DNA of 34,520 nt from an uncultured Oscillospiraceae bacterium (GTDB taxonomy: Bacteria; Bacillota; Clostridia; Oscillospirales; Oscillospiraceae): the NCBI GenBank assembly GCA_947589745.1, contig CANQCS010000026.1:1-34520 (forward strand), written 5' to 3'. How positions within the stretch are numbered: position 1 is the stretch's first letter; each line of letters starts with the position of its first letter. Positions 7,771 to 15,534 of the stretch are shown here, in pieces. A program made the translations under genes and the position numbers. The notes below the pieces were generated by a model. It worked only from the letters and a program-made list of their open reading frames with translations. It was not told where the DNA came from and made no database searches.

Positions 7771-9651
7771 ATGGACAAACACACCGTCCTCCGCCGGTAC
7801 TTCGGCCACGACACCTTCCGCCCCGGACAGGAGGCGCTGATCGACGCGGTGCTCTCCGGCCGGGACGCCCTGGGGGTCATGCCCACCGGCGGGGGAAAAT
7901 CCATGTGCTATCAGGTGCCCGCCCTGTTGCTGCCCGGCGTGACGCTGGTCATCTCGCCCCTTATCTCCCTGATGAAGGACCAGGTGGCGGCCCTCCGGGC
8001 CAGCGGCGTGGGGGCGGTGTTCCTCAACAGCTCCATGACCACGGACGAGTTCTTTGACGCCTGCCGGGGCATCGACCTGGGGCTGTACAAGCTGATCTAC
8101 GTGGCCCCGGAGCGGCTGGGCAGCGAGCGGTTTCTGGGCCTGCTGCGGACCCAGGCCGTGTCACTGGCGGCGGTGGACGAGGCCCACTGCATCTCCCAGT
8201 GGGGACAGGACTTCCGGCCCAGCTATCTCCGCATCCCGGAGTTTTTGGAAAAGCTCCCCAGCCGCCCGGTGGTGGCGGCCTTCACCGCCACCGCCACGGC
8301 GGAGGTCCGGCGGGATATCGTGGAGCTGCTGGGCCTCCGGGACCCGGCGGTGACGGTGACGGGGTTCGACCGGCCCAACCTGTTCTTCGACGTGACCAAG
8401 ACCAAGGAGAAGCTGCCGGCGCTGCTGGACCTGCTGGCGGAGCGCCAGGGGAAGAGCGGCATCGTCTACTGCGCCACCCGGGCCAACGTGGAGAAGGTCT
8501 GCGCGGAGCTGAACGCCCAGGGGATTCCCGCCACCCGCTACCACGCGGGGCTCACTGACGAGGAGCGGCGGCAGAACCAGGAGGACTTCCAGTTCGACCG
8601 GAAGACCGTCATGGTAGCCACCAACGCCTTCGGCATGGGCATCGACAAGTCCAACGTCGGCTTTGTCATCCACTACAACATGCCCAAGAGCCTGGAGGCC
8701 TATTACCAAGAGGCGGGCCGCGCCGGCCGGGACGGCGAGGCGGCGGACTGTATCCTGCTCTGGTCCGACGGCGACATCCAGACCGCGAGATTCCTCCTGG
8801 AGCACAGCGGCGAGGACAACGAGGAGATGACCCCGGAGAAGCAGGCTATGGTCCGGGCCCAGGACCGGAGGCGGCTGGACGCCATGGTGGGCTACTGCAA
8901 GACCACCGGCTGCCTCCGCGCCCACATCCTGGACTACTTCGGCCAGGAGGCCCCCGCCCGCTGCGGGAACTGCGGCAACTGCCTGATGCAGTACCGGCAG
9001 GTGGATATCACCCGGGAGGCCCAGATGGTGCTGTCCTGCGTCAAGCGGGTCCGGGACAAGCTGGGGTACTACGTGGGCACGGCGCTGATCGTCCGGGTGC
9101 TTCGGGGCAGCCGGGACAAGCGGATCAAGGAGCTGGAGCTGGACGGCCTCTCCACCTACGGCCTGCTCCGGACCGTCTCCCGGGAGCGGGTGCGGCAGTA
9201 TATCGAGCGGCTGGAGGCGGAGGGGTACCTCGTCACCGAGGCCGAGCACAGCACCCTGCGGCTCACCGCCAGGGCGGGGGAGGTCCTGTTCCGGGGCCGG
9301 CCGGTGACGCTGACCCTCCGAGCGGAGGAACAGCCCGAGCCGCAGCCCGAGCGGAGGTCTCGCCGGGACAGGGCGGAGCGTCCGCCCCGGAGCCGTCCCG
9401 CCGCATCCGCTCAGACCGACGGCGAGCTGATGACCGCGCTGAAATTTGTCCGCTACCAGATCGCCCAGGAGGAGGGGGTGCCGCTGTACATCATCTTCTC
9501 CAACGCCACCCTGGCGGACATGGCCGAGAAGCGGCCCCACACCATGGACGAGTTCCTGGAGGTGTCCGGGGTGGGGCAGGCAAAGGCCAGCCGGTACGGG
9601 AAGGCATTCCTGGATGCCATCGAGGAGTACGAGGAATTTCACGGAGAATAA
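7771..9651 (+). CDS. recQ: ATP-dependent DNA helicase RecQ
   Basis: A 3'-5' superfamily-2 helicase used in recombination and fork repair. Order of parts in 626 residues: Walker A MPTGGGKSMCYQVPA (Lys43), DEAH box in DEAHCISQWGQDFRPSY (Gln where many RecQ have His), motif VI YYQEAGRAGRDG, a zinc-binding subdomain with CKTTGC and CGNCGNC, the RQC winged helix, a charged Pro/Arg-rich linker (about 520-545) and a C-terminal HRDC domain (ELMTALKFVRYQIAQEEG to GKAFLDAI). All catalytic motifs are intact. The ATG at 7771 is chosen; a GTG at 7765 that overlaps the previous stop is a possible alternative, and neither has a clear Shine-Dalgarno. It is packed behind the sulfur genes, probably by read-through. 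Confidence 0.96.
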   Translation: MDKHTVLRRYFGHDTFRPGQEALIDAVLSGRDALGVMPTGGGKSMCYQVPALLLPGVTLVISPLISLMKDQVAALRASGVGAVFLNSSMTTDEFFDACRGIDLGLYKLIYVAPERLGSERFLGLLRTQAVSLAAVDEAHCISQWGQDFRPSYLRIPEFLEKLPSRPVVAAFTATATAEVRRDIVELLGLRDPAVTVTGFDRPNLFFDVTKTKEKLPALLDLLAERQGKSGIVYCATRANVEKVCAELNAQGIPATRYHAGLTDEERRQNQEDFQFDRKTVMVATNAFGMGIDKSNVGFVIHYNMPKSLEAYYQEAGRAGRDGEAADCILLWSDGDIQTARFLLEHSGEDNEEMTPEKQAMVRAQDRRRLDAMVGYCKTTGCLRAHILDYFGQEAPARCGNCGNCLMQYRQVDITREAQMVLSCVKRVRDKLGYYVGTALIVRVLRGSRDKRIKELELDGLSTYGLLRTVSRERVRQYIERLEAEGYLVTEAEHSTLRLTARAGEVLFRGRPVTLTLRAEEQPEPQPERRSRRDRAERPPRSRPAASAQTDGELMTALKFVRYQIAQEEGVPLYIIFSNATLADMAEKRPHTMDEFLEVSGVGQAKASRYGKAFLDAIEEYEEFHGE

Positions 9652-9659
9652 GCGGATCA

Positions 9660-9694
9660 AACTTGGCCCGGAGAGCTTCCGGGCCAAGTTTTTT
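9660..9694 (+). terminator. Intrinsic terminator after recQ
   Basis: Perfect 13-bp stem (9660-9672 with 9678-9690), 5-base loop, then a run of six T. It ends the metA-recQ transcript just before the CIRCE element. Confidence 0.93.
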
Positions 9695-9706
9695 GACGGC
9701 ATGGGG

Positions 9707-9733
9707 CTAGCACTCTTTTGCGATGAGTGCTAA
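9707..9733 (+). promoter_or_regulatory. CIRCE element (HrcA operator)
   Basis: The sequence ctagcactc, nine bases, then gagtgctaa matches the CIRCE consensus TTAGCACTC-N9-GAGTGCTAA with a single mismatch in the first base of the left arm; the 9-base spacer is exact. HrcA bound here represses transcription until heat or protein damage titrates GroE. The element lies about 205 bases before the antiporter start and upstream of a same-strand run ending in ftsH. A possible -10 (TAAAAT, 9731-9736) overlaps its right arm. Confidence 0.9.
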
Positions 9734-9937
9734 AATTAACGATTTGTTCATATTTAAAACATACATGTTTCATAATTCGGGACTACTCTCTTTACGAAAT
9801 CCAGAAAAAGGAAAGCCCATTGGATGGGCGCACGCCCAGTTCCCGGCCCTGTGAGCCCGCGATCCGGTCCCATGACACGACTGCGCTCCTCCAACGAACG
9901 CCCCTCTTCCTGACGGCAGTTTGGAGGCGTATTCGAT
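9734..9937 (+). other. About 200-base leader between CIRCE and the antiporter gene
   Basis: No gene is visible. The middle holds a hairpin gcccat/atgggc (9815-9829) whose right arm can instead pair with gccc at 9834-9837, giving two mutually exclusive folds. I could not match it to a known riboswitch class, including the magnesium M-box or the c-di-AMP ydaO type that would suit the genes downstream. Confidence 0.35.
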
Positions 9938-11242
9938 ATGCAAACACTGATGCAGCTGTCCGCCGCCATGTTCGGCGGCCTGTTGATGACCCGGCTGGCC
10001 AAGAAGCTCCAGCTCCCCGCTGTCACCGCCTACCTGGTGGTAGGCGTGCTCCTGGGGCCGTTCTGCCTGGGGGCGCTGGGCATTGGGTTCCGAACCCCTG
10101 AACAGGTGGAGAGCCTGGACCTGATCTCCCAGATGGCCCTGGGGTTTATCGCGTTCACCATCGGCAACGAGTTCCGGCTGGAGCAGCTGAAGCACATGGG
10201 CCGCCAGGCGGTGACGGTGGGTATCCTCCAGGCGGTGTGTACCACGGCCCTGGTGGATATCGCGCTGGCGGCGCTGCACTTCGCGTTCCCCCAGGTGATC
10301 TCCCTGTCGTCGGCCATCACCCTGGGGGCCATCGCCGCCGCCACAGCCCCCGCCGCCACGCTGATGGTGGTGCGGCAGTACAAGGCGGAGGGGCCGCTGA
10401 CCAAGCTGCTCCTGCTGGTGGTGGCCATCGACGACGCGGTAGGGCTGGTCCTGTTCGCCGCCTCCTTCGGCATCGCCACCGCCCTGGAGAGCGGCGCGGT
10501 CAGTCTGAAGAGCGTGCTGGTGGAGCCGGTGCTGGAGATCGTGCTGTCCCTGTTGCTGGGTACCCTGGCCGGGCTGGTCCTGAACTGGGTGGAACGGTAC
10601 TTCCACTCCGGCAGCAAGCGGCTGTGTCTCTCCATCTCCTGTGTGCTGTTCACCGTCAGCGCCTCCATGGCGGAGTTCGACGTGGCCGGGGTCCACATCA
10701 GCTTCAGCCTGCTGCTGGTGTGCATGATGGCGGGGACCGTGTTCTGCAACATCTGTGACTTCTCCGAGAGCCTGATGGAGCACATCGACGACTGGACCGC
10801 CCCACTGTATGTGCTGTTCTTCGTGCTCTCCGGGGCGGAGCTGGATCTGCGCATCCTGTCCGACCCCATGGTGCTGCTCATCGGCGCGGTGTACATCCTC
10901 TCCCGCTCCCTGGGCAAGTACACCGGGGCATACGGGAGCTGCACCCTCACAAAGTGCAACGCCGATATCACGAAATACCTGGGCATCACCCTGCTGCCCC
11001 AGGCCGGCGTCTCCCTGGGCATGGCCCTCACCGCCCAGCAGCTCCAGGACGGCGCTGTGATCCGCAATGTGGTGCTGTTCTCCGTGCTGGTGTATGAGCT
11101 GGTGGGGCCCGCGCTGACCAAGTACGCGCTGATGGCCGCTGGAGAGATCCACGCCGAGGGCCGCACCGACGCCCGGCGCAGGAACAAGCCCGTGGTGCTC
11201 TTTCACCTGGGACACCATGACCACCAGGAGATGAATCAATAA
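9938..11242 (+). CDS. CPA2-type cation:proton antiporter (Kef/NapA-like)
   Basis: 434 residues with about 12 hydrophobic segments, a Na+/H+ exchanger-domain protein of the monovalent cation:proton antiporter-2 group in the cytoplasmic membrane. Typical features are the N-terminal LQLPAVTAYLVVGVLLGP, the GFIAFTIGNEFRLEQL helix and the AIDDAVGLVLF segment, where an Asp-Asp pair marks the ion site in NapA/Kef relatives. No C-terminal RCK (TrkA-N) domain is present, unlike KefB or KefC; the tail is short and His-rich. The gene follows the CIRCE operator and a 200-base leader, and is followed 42 bases later by a CorA-type gene. The ion (Na+ or K+) cannot be told from sequence. Confidence 0.85.
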   Translation: MQTLMQLSAAMFGGLLMTRLAKKLQLPAVTAYLVVGVLLGPFCLGALGIGFRTPEQVESLDLISQMALGFIAFTIGNEFRLEQLKHMGRQAVTVGILQAVCTTALVDIALAALHFAFPQVISLSSAITLGAIAAATAPAATLMVVRQYKAEGPLTKLLLLVVAIDDAVGLVLFAASFGIATALESGAVSLKSVLVEPVLEIVLSLLLGTLAGLVLNWVERYFHSGSKRLCLSISCVLFTVSASMAEFDVAGVHISFSLLLVCMMAGTVFCNICDFSESLMEHIDDWTAPLYVLFFVLSGAELDLRILSDPMVLLIGAVYILSRSLGKYTGAYGSCTLTKCNADITKYLGITLLPQAGVSLGMALTAQQLQDGAVIRNVVLFSVLVYELVGPALTKYALMAAGEIHAEGRTDARRRNKPVVLFHLGHHDHQEMNQ

Positions 11243-11284
11243 AGCGGTATGGCAATGGCAGCCGCCATACCGTGGGAGGCCTCC

Positions 11285-12202
11285 ATGTATCTGTACAACA
11301 TCAGCGCCGCTCTGGCCCCCATCGAGCAAGGCCCGAACGCCGGAGACAGCACCCTTGTCCTGCTGACCTCCGAGGAGCTGGTCCAGGGGACCACCGCGCC
11401 GGGGCTCAGGGAGATCCTCTGTCACACCCCCTCCCCCCGGGACGCCAGGGTGTGCAAGGTGGAGCCCCGCCACGGGTGCCTCTGCGGCTCCATCGTCACC
11501 CCCAGGCAGACCAAGAGCGGAATGCCTATCGCCTTCGGGTATCTTCTGGCGGAGGGCTGGGTCATCCTCTGCGACGATACCGGCATGGCCCACTCCATGG
11601 TCCAGCACCTGCGGCGGGAGGGCGGACAGGCGGGCGGCGGCACCGGCGGATTCCTCTATGAGTTCATGGAGCTGCTGCTGGCCAAGGACCTGCACCACCT
11701 CCAGGAGCTGGAGGACCAGCTGACCGGGGTGGAGGACAGCATCCTGGCCGGGCGGCTGGAGGGGCTCACCCCCGGCATGACGGCGCTGCGGAAGGAGACC
11801 GCCCGCTGGATTCGCTACTATACCCAGCTGGAGGACATGGTCTGCACGTTGGAGGAGAACGAGAACGGTTCCTTTGCGGAGAGCGAGCTGCGGGAGTTCC
11901 ACCTGGTGGAGAAGCGCATCGGGCGGCTCCAGAGCGAGGCCCAGACTTTGCGGGAGTACGGGCTCCAGGTGCGGGAGCTGTTCCAGGCGGAGATCGACAT
12001 CCGGCAGAACCGGATCATGAAGATCCTCACCATCGTCACCACCATCTTCCTGCCCCTGTCCCTGGTGGCCGGGTGGTACGGGATGAACTTTACCGGGATG
12101 CCGGAGCTCACCTGGAAGTACGGCTATCCGGTGGTCATCGGGGCCAGCGTCCTGATCGTCCTGCTGTGCCTGTGGATCATGAAGAAGAAAAAGTTCTGGT
12201 AG
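11285..12202 (+). CDS. CorA-family divalent cation transporter
   Basis: 305 residues. A soluble N-terminal domain and a long coiled-coil region (about 130-250, with LLAKDLHHLQELEDQL) lead to two C-terminal membrane helices. The diagnostic YGMNF sits at the end of the first helix (Tyr265), as in CorA Mg2+ channels, and the protein ends in a basic WIMKKKKFW. The ATG at 11285 follows GGGAGG; an upstream in-frame extension from 11249 lacks a ribosome site. The region before the first helix is less like CorA of E. coli than like the distant clostridial group, so Mg2+ is likely but other divalent cations are possible. It lies between the antiporter and ftsH on the same strand. Confidence 0.88.
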   Translation: MYLYNISAALAPIEQGPNAGDSTLVLLTSEELVQGTTAPGLREILCHTPSPRDARVCKVEPRHGCLCGSIVTPRQTKSGMPIAFGYLLAEGWVILCDDTGMAHSMVQHLRREGGQAGGGTGGFLYEFMELLLAKDLHHLQELEDQLTGVEDSILAGRLEGLTPGMTALRKETARWIRYYTQLEDMVCTLEENENGSFAESELREFHLVEKRIGRLQSEAQTLREYGLQVRELFQAEIDIRQNRIMKILTIVTTIFLPLSLVAGWYGMNFTGMPELTWKYGYPVVIGASVLIVLLCLWIMKKKKFW

Positions 12203-12259
12203 ATACAGGCTTTCAGATAGATACGTTTCATCAAATTATCACTTGAGGAGGATCCTGTT

Positions 12260-14080
12260 ATGCACGAAGTCAAGACGCCCAAAAAGCCCCTGATCTTCTA
12301 CTACTGCGTCGCCCTGCTGATCCTGGCGCTGTTCAACTTCCTGGCCATGCCTTGGCTGGCCCAGCGGCAGATCCGGGAGGTGGACTACGGCACCTTCATG
12401 TCCATGACCGAGAGGGGCGAGGTCGGTGTGGTGGAGGTCCAGGAGCAGGAGAACCAGATCCTGTTCACGGACAAGGACGGCACCACCGTCTACGAGACCG
12501 GCATGATGCCGGACCCCGGCCTGACCGAGCGGCTGTACGCCTCCGGCGCGAAGTTCTCCGGCGTGCCTATCGAGCGGACCAGCCCGCTGCTCAGCGCCCT
12601 GCTGAGCTGGGTGCTGCCCATCGCCGTCTTTATCGGCATCGGCCAGCTCATCTCCCGGAAGATGACCAAGAACATGGGCGGGCCCAACGCCATGATGTTC
12701 GGCGGTATGGGCAAGAGCAACGCCAAGATCTACGTCCAGTCCTCCGAGGGCATCAAGTTCTCCGACGTGGCCGGGGAGGACGAGGCCAAGGAGAACCTGG
12801 CGGAGATCGTGTCCTACCTCCACGACCCGTCCAAGTATCAGGAGATCGGCGCGTCCATGCCCAAGGGCGTGCTGCTGGTGGGCCCTCCGGGCACCGGCAA
12901 GACCATGCTGGCCAAGGCCGTGGCCGGTGAGGCCAGCGTGCCCTTTTTCTCCATGTCCGGCTCGGAGTTCGTGGAGATGTTCGTGGGCATGGGCGCCTCC
13001 AAGGTCCGGGACCTCTTCAAGCAGGCCAAGGAGAAGGCACCCTGCATCGTGTTCATCGACGAGATCGACGCCATCGGCAAGAAGCGGGACGGCCAGATCG
13101 GCGGCAACGACGAGCGGGAGCAGACCCTGAACCAGCTGCTCACGGAGATGGACGGCTTCGAGGGCAACACCGGCGTCATCATCCTGGCCGCCACCAACCG
13201 GCCGGAGTCCCTGGATCCGGCGCTGACCCGCCCAGGCCGGTTCGACCGGCGGGTGCCGGTGGAGCTGCCGGACCTGAAGGGCCGGGAGGCCATCCTGCGG
13301 GTCCACGCCCGGAAGATCAAGGCCGCCGAGGATGTGGACTACACCCAGATCGCCCGGATGGCCTCCGGCGCGTCCGGCGCGGAGCTGGCCAACATCGTCA
13401 ACGAGGCCGCCCTGCGGGCGGTCCGGGACGGCCGGAAGCTGGTCACCCAGAGCGACCTGGAGGAGAGCATCGAGGTGGTCATCGCCGGATACCAGAAGAA
13501 GAACGCCATCCTGACGGACCAGGAGAAGTGGACCGTGTCCTACCACGAGATCGGCCACGCCCTGGTGGCCGCCCGGCAGACCCACTCCGCGCCGGTGCAG
13601 AAGATCACCATTATCCCCCGGACCTCCGGGGCCCTGGGCTACACCATGCAGGTGGACACCGGGAACCACTACCTGATGACCAAGGAGGAGATCGAGGCCA
13701 AGATCGCCACGCTGACCGGCGGGCGGGCGGCAGAGGAGATCCGCTTCGGCACCATCTCCACCGGGGCCTCCAACGACATCGAGCAGGCCACCAAGCTGGC
13801 CCGGGCCATGATCACCCGCTACGGTATGAGCGAGGACTTCGACATGGTGGCCCTGGAGACGGTGAACAACCAGTACCTGGGCGGCGACGCCTCCCTGGCC
13901 TGCTCCGCGGACACCCAGGCCCTCATCGACCGGAAGGTGGTGGAGCTGGTGAAGGAGAGCCACCAGAAGGCACTAGATATCCTGGAGAAGGACCGGGCCA
14001 AGCTGGACGAGCTGGCCAAGTACCTCTATGAGAAGGAAACCATCACCGGGGACGAGTTCATGGCGATTCTCGACGCCTGA
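12260..14080 (+). CDS. ftsH: ATP-dependent zinc metalloprotease FtsH
   Basis: 606 residues. FtsH is a membrane-anchored hexameric AAA+ protease that degrades misfolded membrane proteins and some regulators. Two membrane helices (about 14-36 and 112-132) flank a small extracytoplasmic domain. The AAA module has Walker A GPPGTGKT near residue 209, Walker [10 protein letters not shown] near 263 and the second region of homology [20 protein letters not shown]. The zinc site HEIGH is at 429-433, with a third acidic ligand probably in [12 protein letters not shown]. The ATG follows GAGGAGG. It lies 57 bases after the CorA gene with no terminator between, so the CIRCE element may put it under HrcA heat-shock control. 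Its TGA stop is part of a repeat hairpin. Confidence 0.97.
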   Translation: MHEVKTPKKPLIFYYCVALLILALFNFLAMPWLAQRQIREVDYGTFMSMTERGEVGVVEVQEQENQILFTDKDGTTVYETGMMPDPGLTERLYASGAKFSGVPIERTSPLLSALLSWVLPIAVFIGIGQLISRKMTKNMGGPNAMMFGGMGKSNAKIYVQSSEGIKFSDVAGEDEAKENLAEIVSYLHDPSKYQEIGASMPKGVLLVGPPGTGKTMLAKAVAGEASVPFFSMSGSEFVEMFVGMGASKVRDLFKQAKEKAPCIVFIDEIDAIGKKRDGQIGGNDEREQTLNQLLTEMDGFEGNTGVIILAATNRPESLDPALTRPGRFDRRVPVELPDLKGREAILRVHARKIKAAEDVDYTQIARMASGASGAELANIVNEAALRAVRDGRKLVTQSDLEESIEVVIAGYQKKNAILTDQEKWTVSYHEIGHALVAARQTHSAPVQKITIIPRTSGALGYTMQVDTGNHYLMTKEEIEAKIATLTGGRAAEEIRFGTISTGASNDIEQATKLARAMITRYGMSEDFDMVALETVNNQYLGGDASLACSADTQALIDRKVVELVKESHQKALDILEKDRAKLDELAKYLYEKETITGDEFMAILDA

Positions 14081-14170
14081 TACTTTTTCTTGAAAGAAAA
14101 AGTATCAAAAAGAACTTTAACATCGCTCTCAAAACACTGCAATACCTACATTTCCCACACGGTAACGAAG
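14078..14170 (+). repeat. Family-1 dispersed repeat, copy A
   Basis: A hairpin with arms 14078-14091 and 14094-14107 (TGATACTTTTTCTT and its complement) starts at the ftsH stop codon itself. About 65 bases follow that are recognisably shared, in reverse orientation, with 15445-15534 and 22829-22916 (TCAAAAAGAACTTT, then CGCT-TC-AA and a CACGGTAACGA-type end). It lies between convergent genes and probably contributes to termination. Confidence 0.85.
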
Positions 14171-14228
14171 TATACTTCTAATGGAAGAATAGTATGATGC
14201 TAGGGTATCCCATAACTCTATCAAAATC

Positions 14229-14265
14229 AAAACGGGAGGCTGCCGATTCGGCAGCCTCCCGTTTT
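14229..14265. terminator. Bidirectional terminator between ftsH and the SdpI-like gene
   Basis: A 17-bp perfect stem (14229-14245 with 14249-14265), 3-base loop, A-run on the left and T-run on the right. It can stop transcription from both convergent sides. Confidence 0.93.
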
Positions 14266-14282
14266 TGCCGGGAAAGCCAGGA

Positions 14283-14957
14283 TTATGATTGTGGGCGGGA
14301 CTGCTCCTGCCGGTAGAAGCGGTAAGAGGCGGCCACGCACAGCACGACCCACAGGGCGGTAACGGCGGTCATGGCCAGCAGGTTCCACATACCGGGGACG
14401 AAGATGGAGAGGACGATCATCGCCAGGCCGCAGACCACGCCGGAGATCCCTCCGAAGCGCTGGCTCCGCTGCCACACGCTGTCGCTGGCCATGCTCCACT
14501 TGGTCCGCAGGCCGAAGAGCGCGTTGCGCCGGGCCTTGGGCATGACGTTGCCCAGCACTACCAGCAGGACGCCGATGGCGACGCCCACAAACTGCATGGA
14601 CTGGTCCATCCCCGCCTGGGGGACGGCGGCGGGGTCGTAGAGGATGCCCTTGCAGGTAAAGTAGAACCCCAGGGCCGCCTCAAAGAGGGTGATGCAGATT
14701 CCGGTATAGAGAGTGAACTTTTCACTGCCGGTCTCCCCCTTTTTGCGGCAGTACCGGGCGACGGCCAGGAAAAAGAGTCCCATCACCACCACGAATATGG
14801 GCCAGACCAGGGCCTCGTACCGGCTGCCCATCCGGTCCACCTCCCCGGCAAAGTTGTAGTGGGCGGGGACCGTCTCCGGCGACAGGGCGATAAGCGCCGC
14901 CGTCCCCACCAGGGAGAGGAGCATGATCGCACAGATGATTTTCTCCAGTTTTTTCAT
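14283..14957 (-). CDS. SdpI-like membrane protein (DUF1648)
   Basis: 224 residues with six or so membrane helices. The N-terminal DUF1648 segment (VPAHYNFAGEVDRMGSRYEA) and the later SdpI segment (RRNALFGLRTKWSMASDSVW) are typical of the Bacillus SdpI/YfhL family. SdpI is the immunity protein against the SdpC toxin and also sequesters the repressor SdpR at the membrane; many homologues have no toxin partner, and none is visible here. I chose the ATG at 14957, seven bases after GGGG; the ATG at 14963 overlaps the stop of the ArsR gene and is too close to that ribosome site. The two genes form one transcript. Confidence 0.85.
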   Translation of the reverse strand: MKKLEKIICAIMLLSLVGTAALIALSPETVPAHYNFAGEVDRMGSRYEALVWPIFVVVMGLFFLAVARYCRKKGETGSEKFTLYTGICITLFEAALGFYFTCKGILYDPAAVPQAGMDQSMQFVGVAIGVLLVVLGNVMPKARRNALFGLRTKWSMASDSVWQRSQRFGGISGVVCGLAMIVLSIFVPGMWNLLAMTAVTALWVVLCVAASYRFYRQEQSRPQS

Positions 14958-14959
14958 GG

Positions 14960-15223
14960 TCATTCCCCTTTCAGATCGTTGAGCCACAGCAGGACCTCCT
15001 CCAGCACGGAGGCGTTGAGCTCGTAGTAGATGTATTTGCCCTCCCGGCGGTCCCGGACCAGCCCGGCCTCCTTCAGCACCGCCAGGTGCTTAGACACCGC
15101 CGGGACGCTCATGTCGAAGCAGGCGGCGATCTCCCCGGCGGGGAGGCTGCCCTGTTTCAGCAGATTCAGGATGGTCCGGCGGGTGGGATCCGCCAGGGCG
15201 CGGAGCGTGTTTTGCAGGCTCAC
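14960..15223 (-). CDS. ArsR/SmtB-family repressor, SdpR-like
   Basis: 87 residues, one winged helix-turn-helix domain: ALADPTRRTILNLLKQG, then the recognition region CFDMSVPAVSKHLAVLKEAG and the wing RDRREGKYIYYELN. No metal-binding Cys motif of ArsR or SmtB is present, which with the adjacent SdpI-like gene points to the SdpR subgroup: an autorepressor released by sequestration on its membrane partner. The operator is probably the TTAAC-n6-GTTAA dyad at its own promoter. The stop is followed directly by the SdpI-like start. Confidence 0.88.
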   Translation of the reverse strand: MSLQNTLRALADPTRRTILNLLKQGSLPAGEIAACFDMSVPAVSKHLAVLKEAGLVRDRREGKYIYYELNASVLEEVLLWLNDLKGE

Positions 15224-15239
15224 ACGGCGCTCACCTCAT

Positions 15240-15283
15240 TTAACTTTTTGGTTAATTGTAGCATAATTGAAAGCCTGTGTCAA
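15240..15283 (-). promoter_or_regulatory. Promoter and operator of the SdpR/SdpI-like pair
   Basis: On the minus strand TTGACA (15278-15283) and TACAAT (15255-15260) are 17 bases apart. A dyad TTAAC/GTTAA (15240-15244 and 15251-15255) abuts the -10 box and covers the likely start point, the expected place for an autorepressor. Confidence 0.85.
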
Positions 15284-15325
15284 GAGAGAAAGCGGGGCGT
15301 TTGACCGGCGGGAGGTTCCTTTGCA

Positions 15326-15361
15326 GCAAAAAAGCGGGCCGCCTGCTGTATCAGGCGGCCC
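15326..15361 (-). terminator. Minus-strand terminator downstream of the sugar transferase gene
   Basis: A 10-bp GC-rich stem (15336-15345 with 15352-15361) with a 6-base loop is followed on the minus strand by GC and six T. It would stop transcripts of the sugar transferase before they reach the SdpR-like promoter. Confidence 0.85.
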
Positions 15362-15444
15362 ACGGCGAATCCTTTTGGCGGAAAAGGACAACGGACTTTT
15401 TTCTCCAGGCGCATATCATGCCATTCTTCCGCTAAAGCTATGTA

Positions 15445-15534
15445 TCGTTACCGTGCGGAAAACTAAGAATTGCAGTATTTTGGAAGCGAGGTCAAAGTTC
15501 TTTTTGATACTTTTTCTTTCAAGAAAAAGTATCA
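15445..15534 (-). repeat. Family-1 dispersed repeat, copy B
   Basis: Reverse-oriented copy of the element at 14078-14170. The hairpin is at 15504-15534, and its outer TGA (minus strand) is the stop codon of the sugar transferase gene. Confidence 0.85.

Noticed and set aside
9770-11902. 710-codon minus-strand frame opposite the antiporter and CorA genes
   Set aside because: Same shadow effect; it spans two plus-strand genes and their junction.
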